NCBI GenBank assembly: GCA_964619935.1
Contig: CAZUGO010000073.1
Coordinates: 1 to 26,161, forward strand
Source of the DNA: CAZUGO01 sp964619935
Lineage (GTDB): Bacteria > Planctomycetota > Phycisphaerae > UBA1845 > CAIVHJ01
Length of the DNA stretch: 26,161 nt
Reading direction: 5' to 3'
Shown here: piece after piece, positions 1 to 7,737 of the stretch
Numbering within the stretch: position 1 is the first letter of the stretch
How the letters are laid out: each line of letters starts with the position of its first letter
The notes under the pieces: generated by a model
Databases searched by the model: none
Told to the model about the DNA's origin: nothing
What the model saw: only the letters and a program-made list of their open reading frames with translations
Translations under genes and position numbers: made by a program

Positions 1-124
1 CTTGAACAACTCGCTGTCGCAATGGGGGAAAGGGGGCGGTGTGCGCAGACTCTCCCTCCACGGGAGCCCAGCCCCACCAGAGCAACTCCACACCAACCAA
101 ATCCGACACTTCACACATACTCAT
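1..124 (-). CDS. Possible 5' end of an unidentified gene, cut by the left edge
   Basis: A minus-strand frame opens with ATG at 124 (or ATG at 118) and stays open for 41 codons to the window edge. It would begin 12 bases after the stop of the S66 peptidase gene and so could be the next gene of the leftward operon. I recognise no domain in the visible residues. No Shine-Dalgarno site precedes it, and its third codon positions are less GC-rich than in neighbouring genes, so it may be chance. A plus-strand frame is also open from base 1 to a stop at 123-125. Which strand is coding here cannot be decided from this fragment. Confidence 0.2.
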   Translation of the reverse strand, partial: MSMCEVSDLVGVELLWWGWAPVEGESAHTAPFPPLRQRVVQ

Positions 125-136
125 GAAATATGCGGG

Positions 137-1216
137 CTAGGACGGAACTGCCAGCAGCACCGCATCTGACTTTCCCTGATGCTCCCGAACCAACGTGACT
201 TCCTGATTCAGCGGTACGCCGGCCGCCGGGTAACAGTGACCGAAGTTGCAATGCGCCACAATCGGCGGTGGGCGGTTGGGCAGGTGGAACGGCAGTAACT
301 GCAGGATCGCCGCAGTCTGATCAACGGCCCCGTGATGAAAGTCACCCAGCAACAGCCCGCGGCAACGTTCCAGAACCCCCGCCATTTTCAGTTGGGCGAG
401 GTAGCGATCGATGCGGTGGATGTCCTCACCAACATCCTCTAGTGCCAGCCAGCAACGTGAGGCCTCCAGCACCGGCTGGTGGGCCGAGCCCAACAGGGTC
501 ACCAGCGTTGACAGGCATCCGCCGACGATCCGGATTTTCTGCCGTGGCCGGAGCTGGCCGGCAACCCGGGTGCCGCGCAGGATGCGGCTACTGCCCCGCC
601 CGCTGATGATGTCGGCCACATCGATGAAGAATGCTGCAAATTCGTTGGCGAAGTTGGCGAGCGCCCAGCCCCGGGCGAAGCCGGCGCGGTGTTCGCGGGT
701 GGGCGCACCGCTGGTTCCGGAGCCGGTCAGTTGGTCGAAGTGGCGCGCGGCGTAGTTCCGCAGGCCCCACAACAGGTAACCCGGGCCGAGATCGTAGCGA
801 GCCCGCACCGTGGGGCGGTAGCCTGCGGCGATGTTCACCAGGGGGGTCAACTCGCTGAAGCCGAACACATGCAGCGGAGCGCGCCGCCGGGTGAGCACGT
901 CGAAATCGACATGCGGCAGCACCCGGGCCAGCCAGGAACCGCCGCGCAGCGACACGACCGCGGCCAGGTCTTCGTCGGCGAGCACGCTTTGGATCTCGCG
1001 GGCTCGGCGGGCATCATCGCGGCGGCCGCCCCGGGTCTCATCGATGGTCGCATTCATCAGGGTGGGGTTCCCGCTGACCTCGTAGGCCGGTCCGATGATG
1101 TCTTGGACCCAGTCGATGATCTGGGCGACGCGCTTGAGGCCGAGTTGGGTGGCCATCTCGCGGTCACTGCCGGCGACTGACAGCAGGTGGATGGTCGGTT
1201 TGGTGGTGCGGCTCAC
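137..1216 (-). CDS. Peptidase family S66 protein (LD-carboxypeptidase-like)
   Basis: Predicted 359-aa serine peptidase of family S66. Known members cleave the L,D bond of murein tetrapeptides during peptidoglycan recycling or process peptide-type substrates such as microcin C7. The family's Ser-Glu-His triad is visible: Ser121 in the GFSELTPL nucleophile-elbow motif, Glu260 in the LEDVGEDIHRIDRYL block, and His327 in FGHCYPAAGVPL. The GGCLSTLVTLLGS segment just before the Glu block is also typical. An upstream ATG at 1306 would overlap btpA by 59 bp and add a tail unlike the family, so I chose GTG 1216, which leaves a 31-bp gap and starts the protein where S66 homology begins. It is the third gene of a leftward series after the GroES-fold gene and btpA. 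No signal peptide is evident, which suggests a cytoplasmic site. The substrate cannot be told from sequence. Confidence 0.85.
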   Translation of the reverse strand: MSRTTKPTIHLLSVAGSDREMATQLGLKRVAQIIDWVQDIIGPAYEVSGNPTLMNATIDETRGGRRDDARRAREIQSVLADEDLAAVVSLRGGSWLARVLPHVDFDVLTRRRAPLHVFGFSELTPLVNIAAGYRPTVRARYDLGPGYLLWGLRNYAARHFDQLTGSGTSGAPTREHRAGFARGWALANFANEFAAFFIDVADIISGRGSSRILRGTRVAGQLRPRQKIRIVGGCLSTLVTLLGSAHQPVLEASRCWLALEDVGEDIHRIDRYLAQLKMAGVLERCRGLLLGDFHHGAVDQTAAILQLLPFHLPNRPPPIVAHCNFGHCYPAAGVPLNQEVTLVREHQGKSDAVLLAVPS

Positions 1217-1247
1217 GCGTGCGATTGTAGGGGACTGCCGGTGCGGT

Positions 1248-2033
1248 TCAAGCGTCGCGGCGACACTGCATGAAGGCCGCCAGGCGCTCGGCATCCAGTT
1301 CTGCACCGGCTTGCCCGTCGCGCCGCAGGCAGGACCCGACGATGATGCCGTCGCAAAGCGTCAGGTAGCCTGCGGCGGTGGTCGGTGTGGCCCCGCTGCC
1401 GACCAGCACCCGGTGGCCGGGGAGGGCGGCCTTGACCTGGGTCAGGTCTTCGCTACCGGGGCCCCGCCCGGTGGTGGTTCCGGAGACAATCACCGCGTCG
1501 GCTTGCCCGCGCAGCGCGGTCTCCTCGGCGGCCAAGGCGATGTCCGGCTGGTGCAGCGGCTGGGCGTGCTTGACGTGCACGTCGGCGAAGATGGCGATCT
1601 CCGCGCCGAGGCGGCGGCGATAGGTCAGCGTTTGTGCCGCCCGGCCTTCCAGGATGCCTTGGTCGGTGGCATAGACCCCGCTGTGCACATTCACGCGAAT
1701 AAACCGGGCACCGCTGCAGGCGGCCACGGCCAGTGCCGCTCGGGCATCGTTCCGGAGCACGTTGACGCCCACCGGGATGTCGATCTCGGCGGTCACCCGC
1801 TGCACACAGCGGGTCAGCGCGGCGACGGTGTGGGGTCCGACGGTCTGTCCCTGGAAGGGGGCGTCGCCGAAATTCTCGACAATGACGGCGTCAAAGCCGG
1901 CCTGGCACATGGCGTGGGCCTCGCGGGCGGCACGGTCGACAATCTGCTGGAGCGTCCCGTGGTGTCGGGCGCTGCCCGGCAACGCGGGCAGGTGAATCAC
2001 GGCGATCAGGGTTTTCTGCGGAAGCTTGAGCAT
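1248..2033 (-). CDS. btpA: BtpA family TIM-barrel protein
   Basis: A 261-aa protein of the BtpA family, named for a cyanobacterial factor needed for photosystem I accumulation but also found in non-phototrophs, where its role is unknown. The family core is intact: an N-terminal AVIHLPALPGS strand-loop, ENFGDAPF near residues 54-61, GVNVLRNDARAAL, FIRVNVHSGVYATDQG, a YRRRLGAEIAIFADVHVKH block, then SGTTTGRGP and a final glycine-rich phosphate-loop-like strand, VLVGSGATPTT. This is the order expected of a (beta/alpha)8 barrel related to nucleotide or sugar-phosphate enzymes. It starts at ATG 2033, 54 bases after the GroES-fold gene, and ends 31 bases before the S66 gene, so co-transcription is likely. 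No photosynthesis gene is present in the window, so the photosystem role should not be carried over. Confidence 0.88.
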   Translation of the reverse strand: MLKLPQKTLIAVIHLPALPGSARHHGTLQQIVDRAAREAHAMCQAGFDAVIVENFGDAPFQGQTVGPHTVAALTRCVQRVTAEIDIPVGVNVLRNDARAALAVAACSGARFIRVNVHSGVYATDQGILEGRAAQTLTYRRRLGAEIAIFADVHVKHAQPLHQPDIALAAEETALRGQADAVIVSGTTTGRGPGSEDLTQVKAALPGHRVLVGSGATPTTAAGYLTLCDGIIVGSCLRRDGQAGAELDAERLAAFMQCRRDA

Positions 2034-2087
2034 GCCATTCTCGCCGCTGGGGCTGCGGGAACTTCCGGCGTTCGGGGGATCACCGGC

Positions 2088-2435
2088 TCAGTTGCCGTCA
2101 GTTGCCGGGCCGGGCGGTTCGCGGCGAAACACGGCCACGACATCTTCGATGGGGACCACGAACAGTTCATTGTCGGACTCGAAATCGACTGGGATGGCCC
2201 GCTTGGGATTGAAGAGAATCTTGTCGTAGGTCCGCACCGGGTAGTCGTCATCATTCTGGACTTGGGCCGAGACCGCCACCACCCGGCCGGTGAGCGTGGG
2301 GATTTCGACGCTGTCGGGCAGTTGGATTCCGCCCTTGGTTTGCTGCTTGTCCCTGTCTTTGCGGATCAAGATGCGCTTGCCCAGCGGCTCAATGGTTTCC
2401 AGGCTGATTCGTTCGGATCGCGTGGGTCGTGTCAT
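2088..2435 (-). CDS. Small GroES-fold (Cpn10-like) protein, not next to groEL
   Basis: A 115-aa protein whose residues 13-103 follow the Cpn10 pattern: an IEPLGKRILIRKD opening strand, the KGGIQLPDSVEIPTLTGRVV segment where GroES has its mobile loop and following strand, and a closing VVPIEDVVAVF strand. It differs from canonical GroES. The Ile-Val-Leu mobile-loop tip is not obvious, the usual GD-V-Y turn is replaced by YDKILFNP, and a central acidic stretch (NDDD) and a Pro-rich tail are present. No groEL lies beside it; the next genes are btpA and the S66 gene downstream and divergent rimO upstream. I chose ATG 2435 because homology begins about 13 residues later and the open frame upstream has no family character. 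It may be a specialised co-chaperonin or a protein that reuses the fold. Confidence 0.75.
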   Translation of the reverse strand: MTRPTRSERISLETIEPLGKRILIRKDRDKQQTKGGIQLPDSVEIPTLTGRVVAVSAQVQNDDDYPVRTYDKILFNPKRAIPVDFESDNELFVVPIEDVVAVFRREPPGPATDGN

Positions 2436-2517
2436 CGCTGGCACATCCTGTGCTGAGCACCGCCGGCGGCCGGGGCCTCCCGGGGCGGGCGGTTTCCGGT
2501 TGACCCGTACATCCGTT

Positions 2518-2523
2518 ATTATA
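2518..2523 (-). promoter_or_regulatory. Possible -10 element for the GroES-fold gene series
   Basis: Read on the minus strand this is a perfect TATAAT, 82 bases upstream of the GroES-fold start and inside the divergent gap with rimO. No good -35 hexamer is seen at 16-18 bp, so the call rests on the -10 alone. In a GC-rich genome a six-base consensus match within a divergent spacer is suggestive but not strong. Confidence 0.25.
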
Positions 2524-2546
2524 TGTCGACGCATCTGCCCGGACGG

Positions 2547-2552
2547 TACAAT
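2547..2552 (+). promoter_or_regulatory. Possible -10 element for rimO-pgsA-uppP
   Basis: TACAAT matches the sigma-70-type -10 consensus at five of six positions and lies 91 bases upstream of the rimO ATG in the divergent spacer. The matching -35 position holds only a poor hexamer, so this is a weak candidate. Confidence 0.22.
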
Positions 2553-2643
2553 TCTAGGAACGGAAGGGCGCGTCCGCAAGACGCCGCCGCGGTGCGACCT
2601 GCGGGGGGTCTGGCGGGTGCTTTGAGACACAAACGGAAACGAG

Positions 2644-3999
2644 ATGTCAAAACCAAGACGGGTTGCATTTGTCAGTCTGGGTTGTGCGAAGAACCTGGTG
2701 GACTCCGAGAAGATGCTCGGGCAGTTGGCGGAGCACGGCTGCCTGATCACCACCGATCCGGACGACGCCGATGCCATTGTCGTGAACACCTGTGGGTTCC
2801 TGGAGGACTCGCGGACCGAGGCCCACGAGGCCATTGCCGAGGCGGTCGGCCACAAGGCTTCCGGCCGCTGCCGCACCGTCGTGGTGGCCGGTTGCCTGGT
2901 GCAGCGCGACGGTCGCCGGCTGTTGGCGGACATCCCGGGGATCGATGTGCTGGTCGGCGTCAACAATCGCGATGACGTGGTCCGGGCCGTGGTGGGTCGT
3001 TCCGGCCGCGGCAAACCGGACGTATACCTCGGCGACTACTATTGGCGGCAGGACGATGACACCGCCCGCCTGAGGCTGACACCGCAGCACTATGCCTACC
3101 TGCGAATCAGCGAGGGCTGCGATCAAAAATGCACCTTCTGCACGATTCCTTCGATCCGGGGCCCGATGCATTGCAAGTCGATCGACCAGGTCCTGGTGGA
3201 GGCCCGCGAGCTGATCGCCGACGGGGCGGTGGAACTCAACCTTATCGGGCAGGACACCACCAGCTTCGGCCGCGATCTGCCGGGCGGCGGTGATCTGTCG
3301 GCGCTGTTGCAGGCGCTCAACGCCCTGGACACCGTGCGTTGGATCCGGCTGTTATACGTGTATCCCACCGAACTGACTGACGCCATGCTGCAGACCATCG
3401 CCGACGGTGACAAAATCGTGAACTACATCGACATGCCGCTGCAGCACATCAACGATCGGGTGCTGAAGGCCATGCATCGCCGGATTGACAAGCGCCGGAC
3501 CCTCGAGCTGCTGGAGCGCATTCGGCGGATCATTCCGAAGGTGGCCTTGCGAACCACGATGATCGTGGGTTTTCCGGGCGAGACCGATCGCGAGTTCGAA
3601 GAGCTGCTGGAATTCGTCGAGGAGGTCGGCTTCGACGCCCTGGGCGTGTTCCCCTATTCCCGCGAACCGGGGACGCCGGCCGAGCGCATGGCCGATCAGG
3701 TCCCCGACGCGGTCAAGGAGGAGCGGGTTCACGAACTCATGCTGGTGCAGCAGGAAGTTGCCTTCGGTCAGGCCCAGGCGCGGGTCGGCGACGTCTTCGA
3801 CGTGCTCATCGACGGCGAACCGACCGCCGCAGGGCAACCGGCCCGGCACACCGGTCAGGCGCCCGAGGTGGACAGCGTGACTTACATCCAGGGCGCCCGC
3901 TACGCCGGCGGCGACGTGGTCGAGGTGCGCTGTACCGCGGCGGTTGATTACGACTTGATTGCTCAACCCACCAGCGTGATCTTGCCCGTGCTCGGCTGA
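2644..3999 (+). CDS. rimO: Ribosomal protein uS12 methylthiotransferase RimO
   Basis: A 451-aa radical-SAM methylthiotransferase predicted to add a methylthio group to the conserved aspartate of ribosomal protein S12. The UPF0004 domain supplies Cys14 (SLGCAKNLVDSE), Cys50 (NTCGFL) and Cys84 (AGCLVQR) for the auxiliary Fe-S cluster. The radical-SAM cluster motif is C159-x3-C163-x2-C166 (SEGCDQKCTFCTIPSIRG). The LIGQDTTSFG and DMPLQHI blocks favour RimO over MiaB. A C-terminal TRAM domain of about 65 residues holds VGDVFDVLIDG and the DSVTYIQG segment. Length is normal for RimO. It heads a plus-strand series with pgsA 51 bases downstream and is divergent from the GroES-fold gene. The start is ATG 2644, with only a weak GGA-type ribosome site. 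Confidence 0.96.
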   Translation: MSKPRRVAFVSLGCAKNLVDSEKMLGQLAEHGCLITTDPDDADAIVVNTCGFLEDSRTEAHEAIAEAVGHKASGRCRTVVVAGCLVQRDGRRLLADIPGIDVLVGVNNRDDVVRAVVGRSGRGKPDVYLGDYYWRQDDDTARLRLTPQHYAYLRISEGCDQKCTFCTIPSIRGPMHCKSIDQVLVEARELIADGAVELNLIGQDTTSFGRDLPGGGDLSALLQALNALDTVRWIRLLYVYPTELTDAMLQTIADGDKIVNYIDMPLQHINDRVLKAMHRRIDKRRTLELLERIRRIIPKVALRTTMIVGFPGETDREFEELLEFVEEVGFDALGVFPYSREPGTPAERMADQVPDAVKEERVHELMLVQQEVAFGQAQARVGDVFDVLIDGEPTAAGQPARHTGQAPEVDSVTYIQGARYAGGDVVEVRCTAAVDYDLIAQPTSVILPVLG

Positions 4000-4050
4000 T
4001 CGAACTGCCGAGACCCAGAGCACGTTGCACCCGACCGCGAAGCAGCGCCC

Positions 4051-4644
4051 ATGTTGAACCTGCCCAACCAGATCACCTTGATCCGATTGATCCTGGCGAT
4101 TCTGTTCTTTGTCCTGCTGTGCCAGTTTGACGTCCGCGCGCCGCGGACGGTGTTGCTGGATGTGTGTCTTGCCATTTTCGTGATCGCCGGGGCCACCGAC
4201 TGGCTGGACGGCTATCTCGCCCGCAAGACCAACCAGGTGACCTCCCTGGGCCGGATACTCGATCCCTTTGTGGACAAAGTCCTGGTGGCCGGGGCGTTCA
4301 TCATTTTTATCGGTCGGACCTTCGTGAATGCCGGCGGCGTGAACGTGACCGGCGTGGCTCCCTGGATGGTGGTGGTGATCATCGCCAGGGAGTTGCTGGT
4401 TACCGGCCTGCGCGGGTTTTCGGAGTCAATGGGGCAGGCGTTCGGTGCCGATATCTTTGGAAAGGTCAAGACCTGGGCCCAGATGATCACCGCTGGGGTG
4501 ATCATGCTGCGTGTCGCCCACGGTCAGACCGGCGGTGCCTGGCTGGACCTGACCGCGGCGGTGCTGGTGTGGTTGACGGTCGTGATTACCAGCGCGTCCG
4601 GGCTGAACTACCTGTACAAGGCCCGCAAACTGCTGTTCCACTAA
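4051..4644 (+). CDS. pgsA: CDP-diacylglycerol--glycerol-3-phosphate 3-phosphatidyltransferase
   Basis: A 197-aa integral membrane enzyme that condenses CDP-diacylglycerol with glycerol-3-phosphate to phosphatidylglycerol phosphate, the committed step to phosphatidylglycerol and cardiolipin. The complete CDP-alcohol phosphotransferase signature is present: D50-x2-D53-G54-x2-A57-R58-x8-G67-x3-D71-x3-D75, with the four aspartates as metal and catalytic ligands. The N-terminal NLPNQITLIRL is typical of PgsA. About five to six hydrophobic segments follow (roughly 10-25, 36-50, 76-90, 104-118, 143-155, 167-183). Members of this superfamily differ in alcohol substrate, but the N-terminus and length point to PgsA. 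It is in line with rimO and is followed by uppP after 16 bases. Confidence 0.93.
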   Translation: MLNLPNQITLIRLILAILFFVLLCQFDVRAPRTVLLDVCLAIFVIAGATDWLDGYLARKTNQVTSLGRILDPFVDKVLVAGAFIIFIGRTFVNAGGVNVTGVAPWMVVVIIARELLVTGLRGFSESMGQAFGADIFGKVKTWAQMITAGVIMLRVAHGQTGGAWLDLTAAVLVWLTVVITSASGLNYLYKARKLLFH

Positions 4645-4645
4645 C

Positions 4646-4652
4646 GGTGGAG
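4646..4652 (+). promoter_or_regulatory. Ribosome binding site fixing the TTG start of uppP
   Basis: GGTGGAG ends eight bases before TTG 4661, just after the pgsA stop. No ATG or GTG lies at a useful distance, and the protein family begins exactly here, so the site supports an unusual TTG start. Confidence 0.65.
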
Positions 4653-4660
4653 ATCGGCAC

Positions 4661-5452
4661 TTGAACTACTTTGACGCCTGCGTTCTGGGTGCCTTGCAGG
4701 GTCTGACCGAGTTTCTGCCAGTCAGCAGCAGCGGGCACCTGGTGGTGTTTCAAGCTTCTCGAGGCCTGCTTCCGAACTCGCCGGAGATGCTGGTGTTCGA
4801 CGTCGTCGGGCACCTGGGCACGCTGCTGGCCGTCGCGGTGGTTTTTTGCAGGCCGATGCTGCGACTGCTCAACCATCGGCGGCACGCCCGGCGGGTGATC
4901 GGGCTGGCCGCCGCCGCCACCGCGGTCACCGGGCTGATCGGGGTGACCTTCAAGACCCAGTTTGAGTCGCTGTTTGCCGAGTACCACCTCGTCGGTCTGG
5001 CGTTCCTGGCCACCGGAGCAGTCCTGCTGGCCGCCGGGCGGGCGCCCCGCCCGCGGCGCGGCTGGAAACGCTTCGGTTTCTGGATCGCGGTAGCCGTCGG
5101 ACTGGCCCAGGCGATCGCCATCGTCCCGGGGATCTCCCGGAGCGGCCTGACCATCGGTGTCGCCATGCTGCTGGGCGTTCGCCGCCGCTGGGCCACGGAA
5201 TTCAGCCTGCTGATTGCCACCCCGGCGATCTGCGGGGCCGCCATCCTGAAACTCTGGGACTTGACCTTCGACCCGGCCGCCACGCAGTGGGCAGCGTCTG
5301 CGGGTCCGATTCTGTTGGGCGGGCTGGTGGCCTTCGCGGTGGGCCTGGCCGCCGTGCATCTCCTGTTGCGCATCGTGCAGCGCTCCCGACTGCACTGGTT
5401 CAGCTACTACGTCTGGGGACTGGGGCTCTACGTGCTGGTGACGCACCCGTAG
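4661..5452 (+). CDS. uppP: Undecaprenyl-diphosphatase UppP (BacA)
   Basis: A 263-aa polytopic membrane phosphatase that dephosphorylates undecaprenyl diphosphate to recycle the lipid carrier for peptidoglycan and other surface polymers; overproduction of the family gives bacitracin resistance. The two conserved motifs are visible: ALQGLTEFLPVSSSGHL at residues 11-27 (Glu17, Ser22-24, His26) and PGISRSG at 156-162 with the key Arg160. The first of the two glutamates found in E. coli BacA is Gln13 here, a common variant. GHLGTLLAV near residue 50 is also typical. Translation starts at TTG with a good upstream site. It follows pgsA by 16 bases and converges on the PpiD-like gene after a 111-bp gap in which no convincing terminator with a T-tract is seen. 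Confidence 0.95.
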   Translation: MNYFDACVLGALQGLTEFLPVSSSGHLVVFQASRGLLPNSPEMLVFDVVGHLGTLLAVAVVFCRPMLRLLNHRRHARRVIGLAAAATAVTGLIGVTFKTQFESLFAEYHLVGLAFLATGAVLLAAGRAPRPRRGWKRFGFWIAVAVGLAQAIAIVPGISRSGLTIGVAMLLGVRRRWATEFSLLIATPAICGAAILKLWDLTFDPAATQWAASAGPILLGGLVAFAVGLAAVHLLLRIVQRSRLHWFSYYVWGLGLYVLVTHP

Positions 5453-5563
5453 CAGCGCTGGAGACCTGCCGCCGCGGTGCCCAAGGCCCATCCGGTTTCC
5501 CGGTTCGGCCCCAAGCAGCGGTGGCAGGCGGAGCTGGCGCTGGGTGGCCTGATGCGCCCGGCT

Positions 5564-7504
5564 TCAGGAACTCAGCACATAGCCGGCTCGGCTGCGGATG
5601 TTCTCCGGGGTGAACCAGAATTGCTTCAGCGATTCCATGCGGCTGCGCGCCAAGGATTGTTCAACCTCCTGGACCTGGTCGTCGTATTCCGGCTGGGTGA
5701 TGTGGTTGACCCCGCGAAGCTGGATGACATAGCAGCACTCCAGTTGGGGCACCACGATCACGCCGCGGGCCTGCGGTCCCTGGCGGTCCAGCAGGTCGTA
5801 GGCTTCCATGACGAAGTCGTCCGAACGGATCTGATTCAACAGCCGGCCCTGTTCATCGCGGGCGCCTTCGACGTCGGTGATGGTGATCGGAAAGCGGAAG
5901 CCCGGGAAAATCTCCGGAGCCGTCCGCGGGAAAGGATTGGCCTCGAACCAGGTCCCGACGGCGGCCTTCTGGTCGGCAGGCAGGCCGTCGTACGATTCCC
6001 AGGCGCGCTTCAGGTCGCCGGCCTGGGCGGCCAGGGCTTCAACGCGGGTGGCGTGTTCGCGGGCCTGTTCAAAGGCACGCAGCGACCGCACATCCGCCAG
6101 CACGCGATCTCGGACTTCGTCGAGCGAGTCCGGCGGGTGACTCTTGGAGGCTTCAACGACGCGGTAGAGGTACAAGTGGTTGTGGTCGTCGATGAGCCAC
6201 TCGGCTGCGGTCTGATACAACGACGGCGTGCGGCCGCCGGGCGGGGCTTCTGCGACCAGGCCCTGAACGGTGAACAGATTGGCGCCGAAGGGCACGCCGG
6301 GTGGGCCGCCCTGGGTGTCGGCCCGGGCCGCCCCGATGCCCTCCTGGTCGGGGGCCTGCGACTCGGCAAACAGGCCCGTGCGGCGGACCTGCACCGCAGC
6401 GGGGTGCTTGAGCCGTTCGCGGAGGCTCTGCACCAGGCCTTCCAGGTACCCCGGCTGGGTCACCGCTTCGGGGGCGCTCAGGAATCCGTCGGCGTCGCGG
6501 CTGCGGTTATACCACGGTTCGCGGAGGGCCTGCCACAGGACGCCGGCCATCTGCCGGGCTTCTTCCAGCTTGGCCTGGTCGGCGAGGTACTTCACGACGT
6601 CGTCCCGTGCTTCGTCGAACGTTTCGTAGTACGGTGACTTGGGCTTGACGGGCTCCGGATCGTCGGGGCCCGTGCCGGCGGCGTCGGGCAGCGGCACGAC
6701 CAACTCCTCTGGCGGTCGCCGGAATTGCGTCTGATTCTCTCTCCAGTACTTCTCGGCCTGGGTGGTGGTCACGGGCCGCCCGCTGGGGATCGCCGAGGTG
6801 TCGATCTCGAGGTACTCGACGTTGAGGCGATCGGGGATCAGGTACCCGAACTCCAACGGCGTTTCCGACTGCGGCTGGTCCTTGCACTGGTCGTAATGGG
6901 CCTGCAGCACGCTGTCGGGGAGGGTCTCGTCGCTCACGAGCGGCTCGGCCTGGATTCGCACGATGGTGGCATTGACGGTTTCCTTCTGTCCGCGGACGGC
7001 CTGCTGCACCTCCAGTTCGCTGGGCATGGCGCTTTGCCGGGCCAGCCCCCACAGCCGCTGGATGGACAGGTAATTGGCCAGGGCCATTTCGAACGCTTCG
7101 GTGGCGACCCCGTAGTCCAGACTGAGCCGGTTGAGGTCGCGCCCGGAGCGCTGCAGCTCAATCCGGGCCAACTCGCGGCTGGGCTTGATGCCGCGGTGCA
7201 GGGTCTCGCGGAGCAGCAGCAGGTAATGCAACTCGTCGAGCGGCGGCATGGCAGTCATGCTGCGCTCCAGACCCCACGGTGTTCGCCAGGGCAACCCCAG
7301 GGCGCTGAGCAGCCGGGTTTCCGAGCTGATGACGTTCAAATCGCTCTGAGTGAGCGGCGCCCCGAAGGCCGACCCGAAGACCTGGCGTCCGGGTGAGGGA
7401 GACAGCAGCGACTCCAGCGCGACGCCGCCGATGAACGACAACATCAGCAAAGCGGTGATAATGGCCAGCAGTTGTTTGTTGTACTTGCGGAAGAATTTGA
7501 TCAT
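5564..7504 (-). CDS. Membrane-anchored PpiD/SurA-like periplasmic chaperone
   Basis: A 646-aa protein with a basic N-terminus (MIKFFRKYNK) and one membrane helix at about 11-31, predicted to leave most of the chain outside the cytoplasmic membrane. The layout is that of PpiD/SurA_N proteins: a short beta segment with a QVFGSAFGAPLTQSDL start, a helical chaperone region at about 55-200 (FEMALANYLSIQRLW), a central section, and helical repeats near 455-500 (SLDEVRDRVLADVR). I do not find the GGDLG-type motif of an active parvulin domain, so peptidyl-prolyl isomerase activity is doubtful. The middle is rich in Pro and Gly (about 395-435). It is a single-gene unit, divergent from topA and convergent with uppP. 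Assignment rests on architecture and helical signatures; a holdase for outer-membrane or periplasmic clients is the likely role. Confidence 0.68.
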   Translation of the reverse strand: MIKFFRKYNKQLLAIITALLMLSFIGGVALESLLSPSPGRQVFGSAFGAPLTQSDLNVISSETRLLSALGLPWRTPWGLERSMTAMPPLDELHYLLLLRETLHRGIKPSRELARIELQRSGRDLNRLSLDYGVATEAFEMALANYLSIQRLWGLARQSAMPSELEVQQAVRGQKETVNATIVRIQAEPLVSDETLPDSVLQAHYDQCKDQPQSETPLEFGYLIPDRLNVEYLEIDTSAIPSGRPVTTTQAEKYWRENQTQFRRPPEELVVPLPDAAGTGPDDPEPVKPKSPYYETFDEARDDVVKYLADQAKLEEARQMAGVLWQALREPWYNRSRDADGFLSAPEAVTQPGYLEGLVQSLRERLKHPAAVQVRRTGLFAESQAPDQEGIGAARADTQGGPPGVPFGANLFTVQGLVAEAPPGGRTPSLYQTAAEWLIDDHNHLYLYRVVEASKSHPPDSLDEVRDRVLADVRSLRAFEQAREHATRVEALAAQAGDLKRAWESYDGLPADQKAAVGTWFEANPFPRTAPEIFPGFRFPITITDVEGARDEQGRLLNQIRSDDFVMEAYDLLDRQGPQARGVIVVPQLECCYVIQLRGVNHITQPEYDDQVQEVEQSLARSRMESLKQFWFTPENIRSRAGYVLSS

Positions 7505-7556
7505 GACCGTCTAATCCATTGTGAATTCAAGGGTTGTGGGAACAGCGAAGCGGTAG

Positions 7557-7584
7557 AATATAACGTCTGATCCAGAAAAAGCAA
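7557..7584 (-). promoter_or_regulatory. Candidate promoter of the PpiD-like gene
   Basis: On the minus strand TTGCTT (7579-7584), a 16-bp spacer and TATATT (7557-7562) lie about 53 bases upstream of the start codon, in a locally AT-rich part of the topA divergent spacer. A perfect TTGACA for the opposite direction lies at 7616-7621, but its -10 position (TAGTGC at 7639) is poor, so topA's promoter remains unclear. Confidence 0.35.
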
Positions 7585-7737
7585 GAATCCGCCGATGGGC
7601 CGAACGATACAGAAGTTGACAACTCCGGGCCGGCTTGGTAGTGCCTCCCAACTCGGGGGTAATTGTCGTGCCGGTCGGGAAGCCGGTCGGCAGGGCGGCA
7701 CGAATCGATCCCTAATAATCAGGAAGTCCCAAACATC

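Noticed and set aside
52..66. CTCCC/GGGAG hairpin near the left edge
   Set aside because: Only five pairs and no T-run; probably chance.
1095..2456. Long plus-strand open frame (453 codons) opposite the S66, btpA and GroES-fold genes
   Set aside because: It lies antisense to three genes with clear motifs, is rich in Gly/Ala/Arg/His as expected of GC-rich shadow frames, and shows no domain.
5453..5563. Terminator between uppP and the PpiD-like gene
   Set aside because: A nine-of-ten inverted match (CTGCCGCCGC with GCGGTGGCAG) has a loop of about 45 bases and no T-tract.
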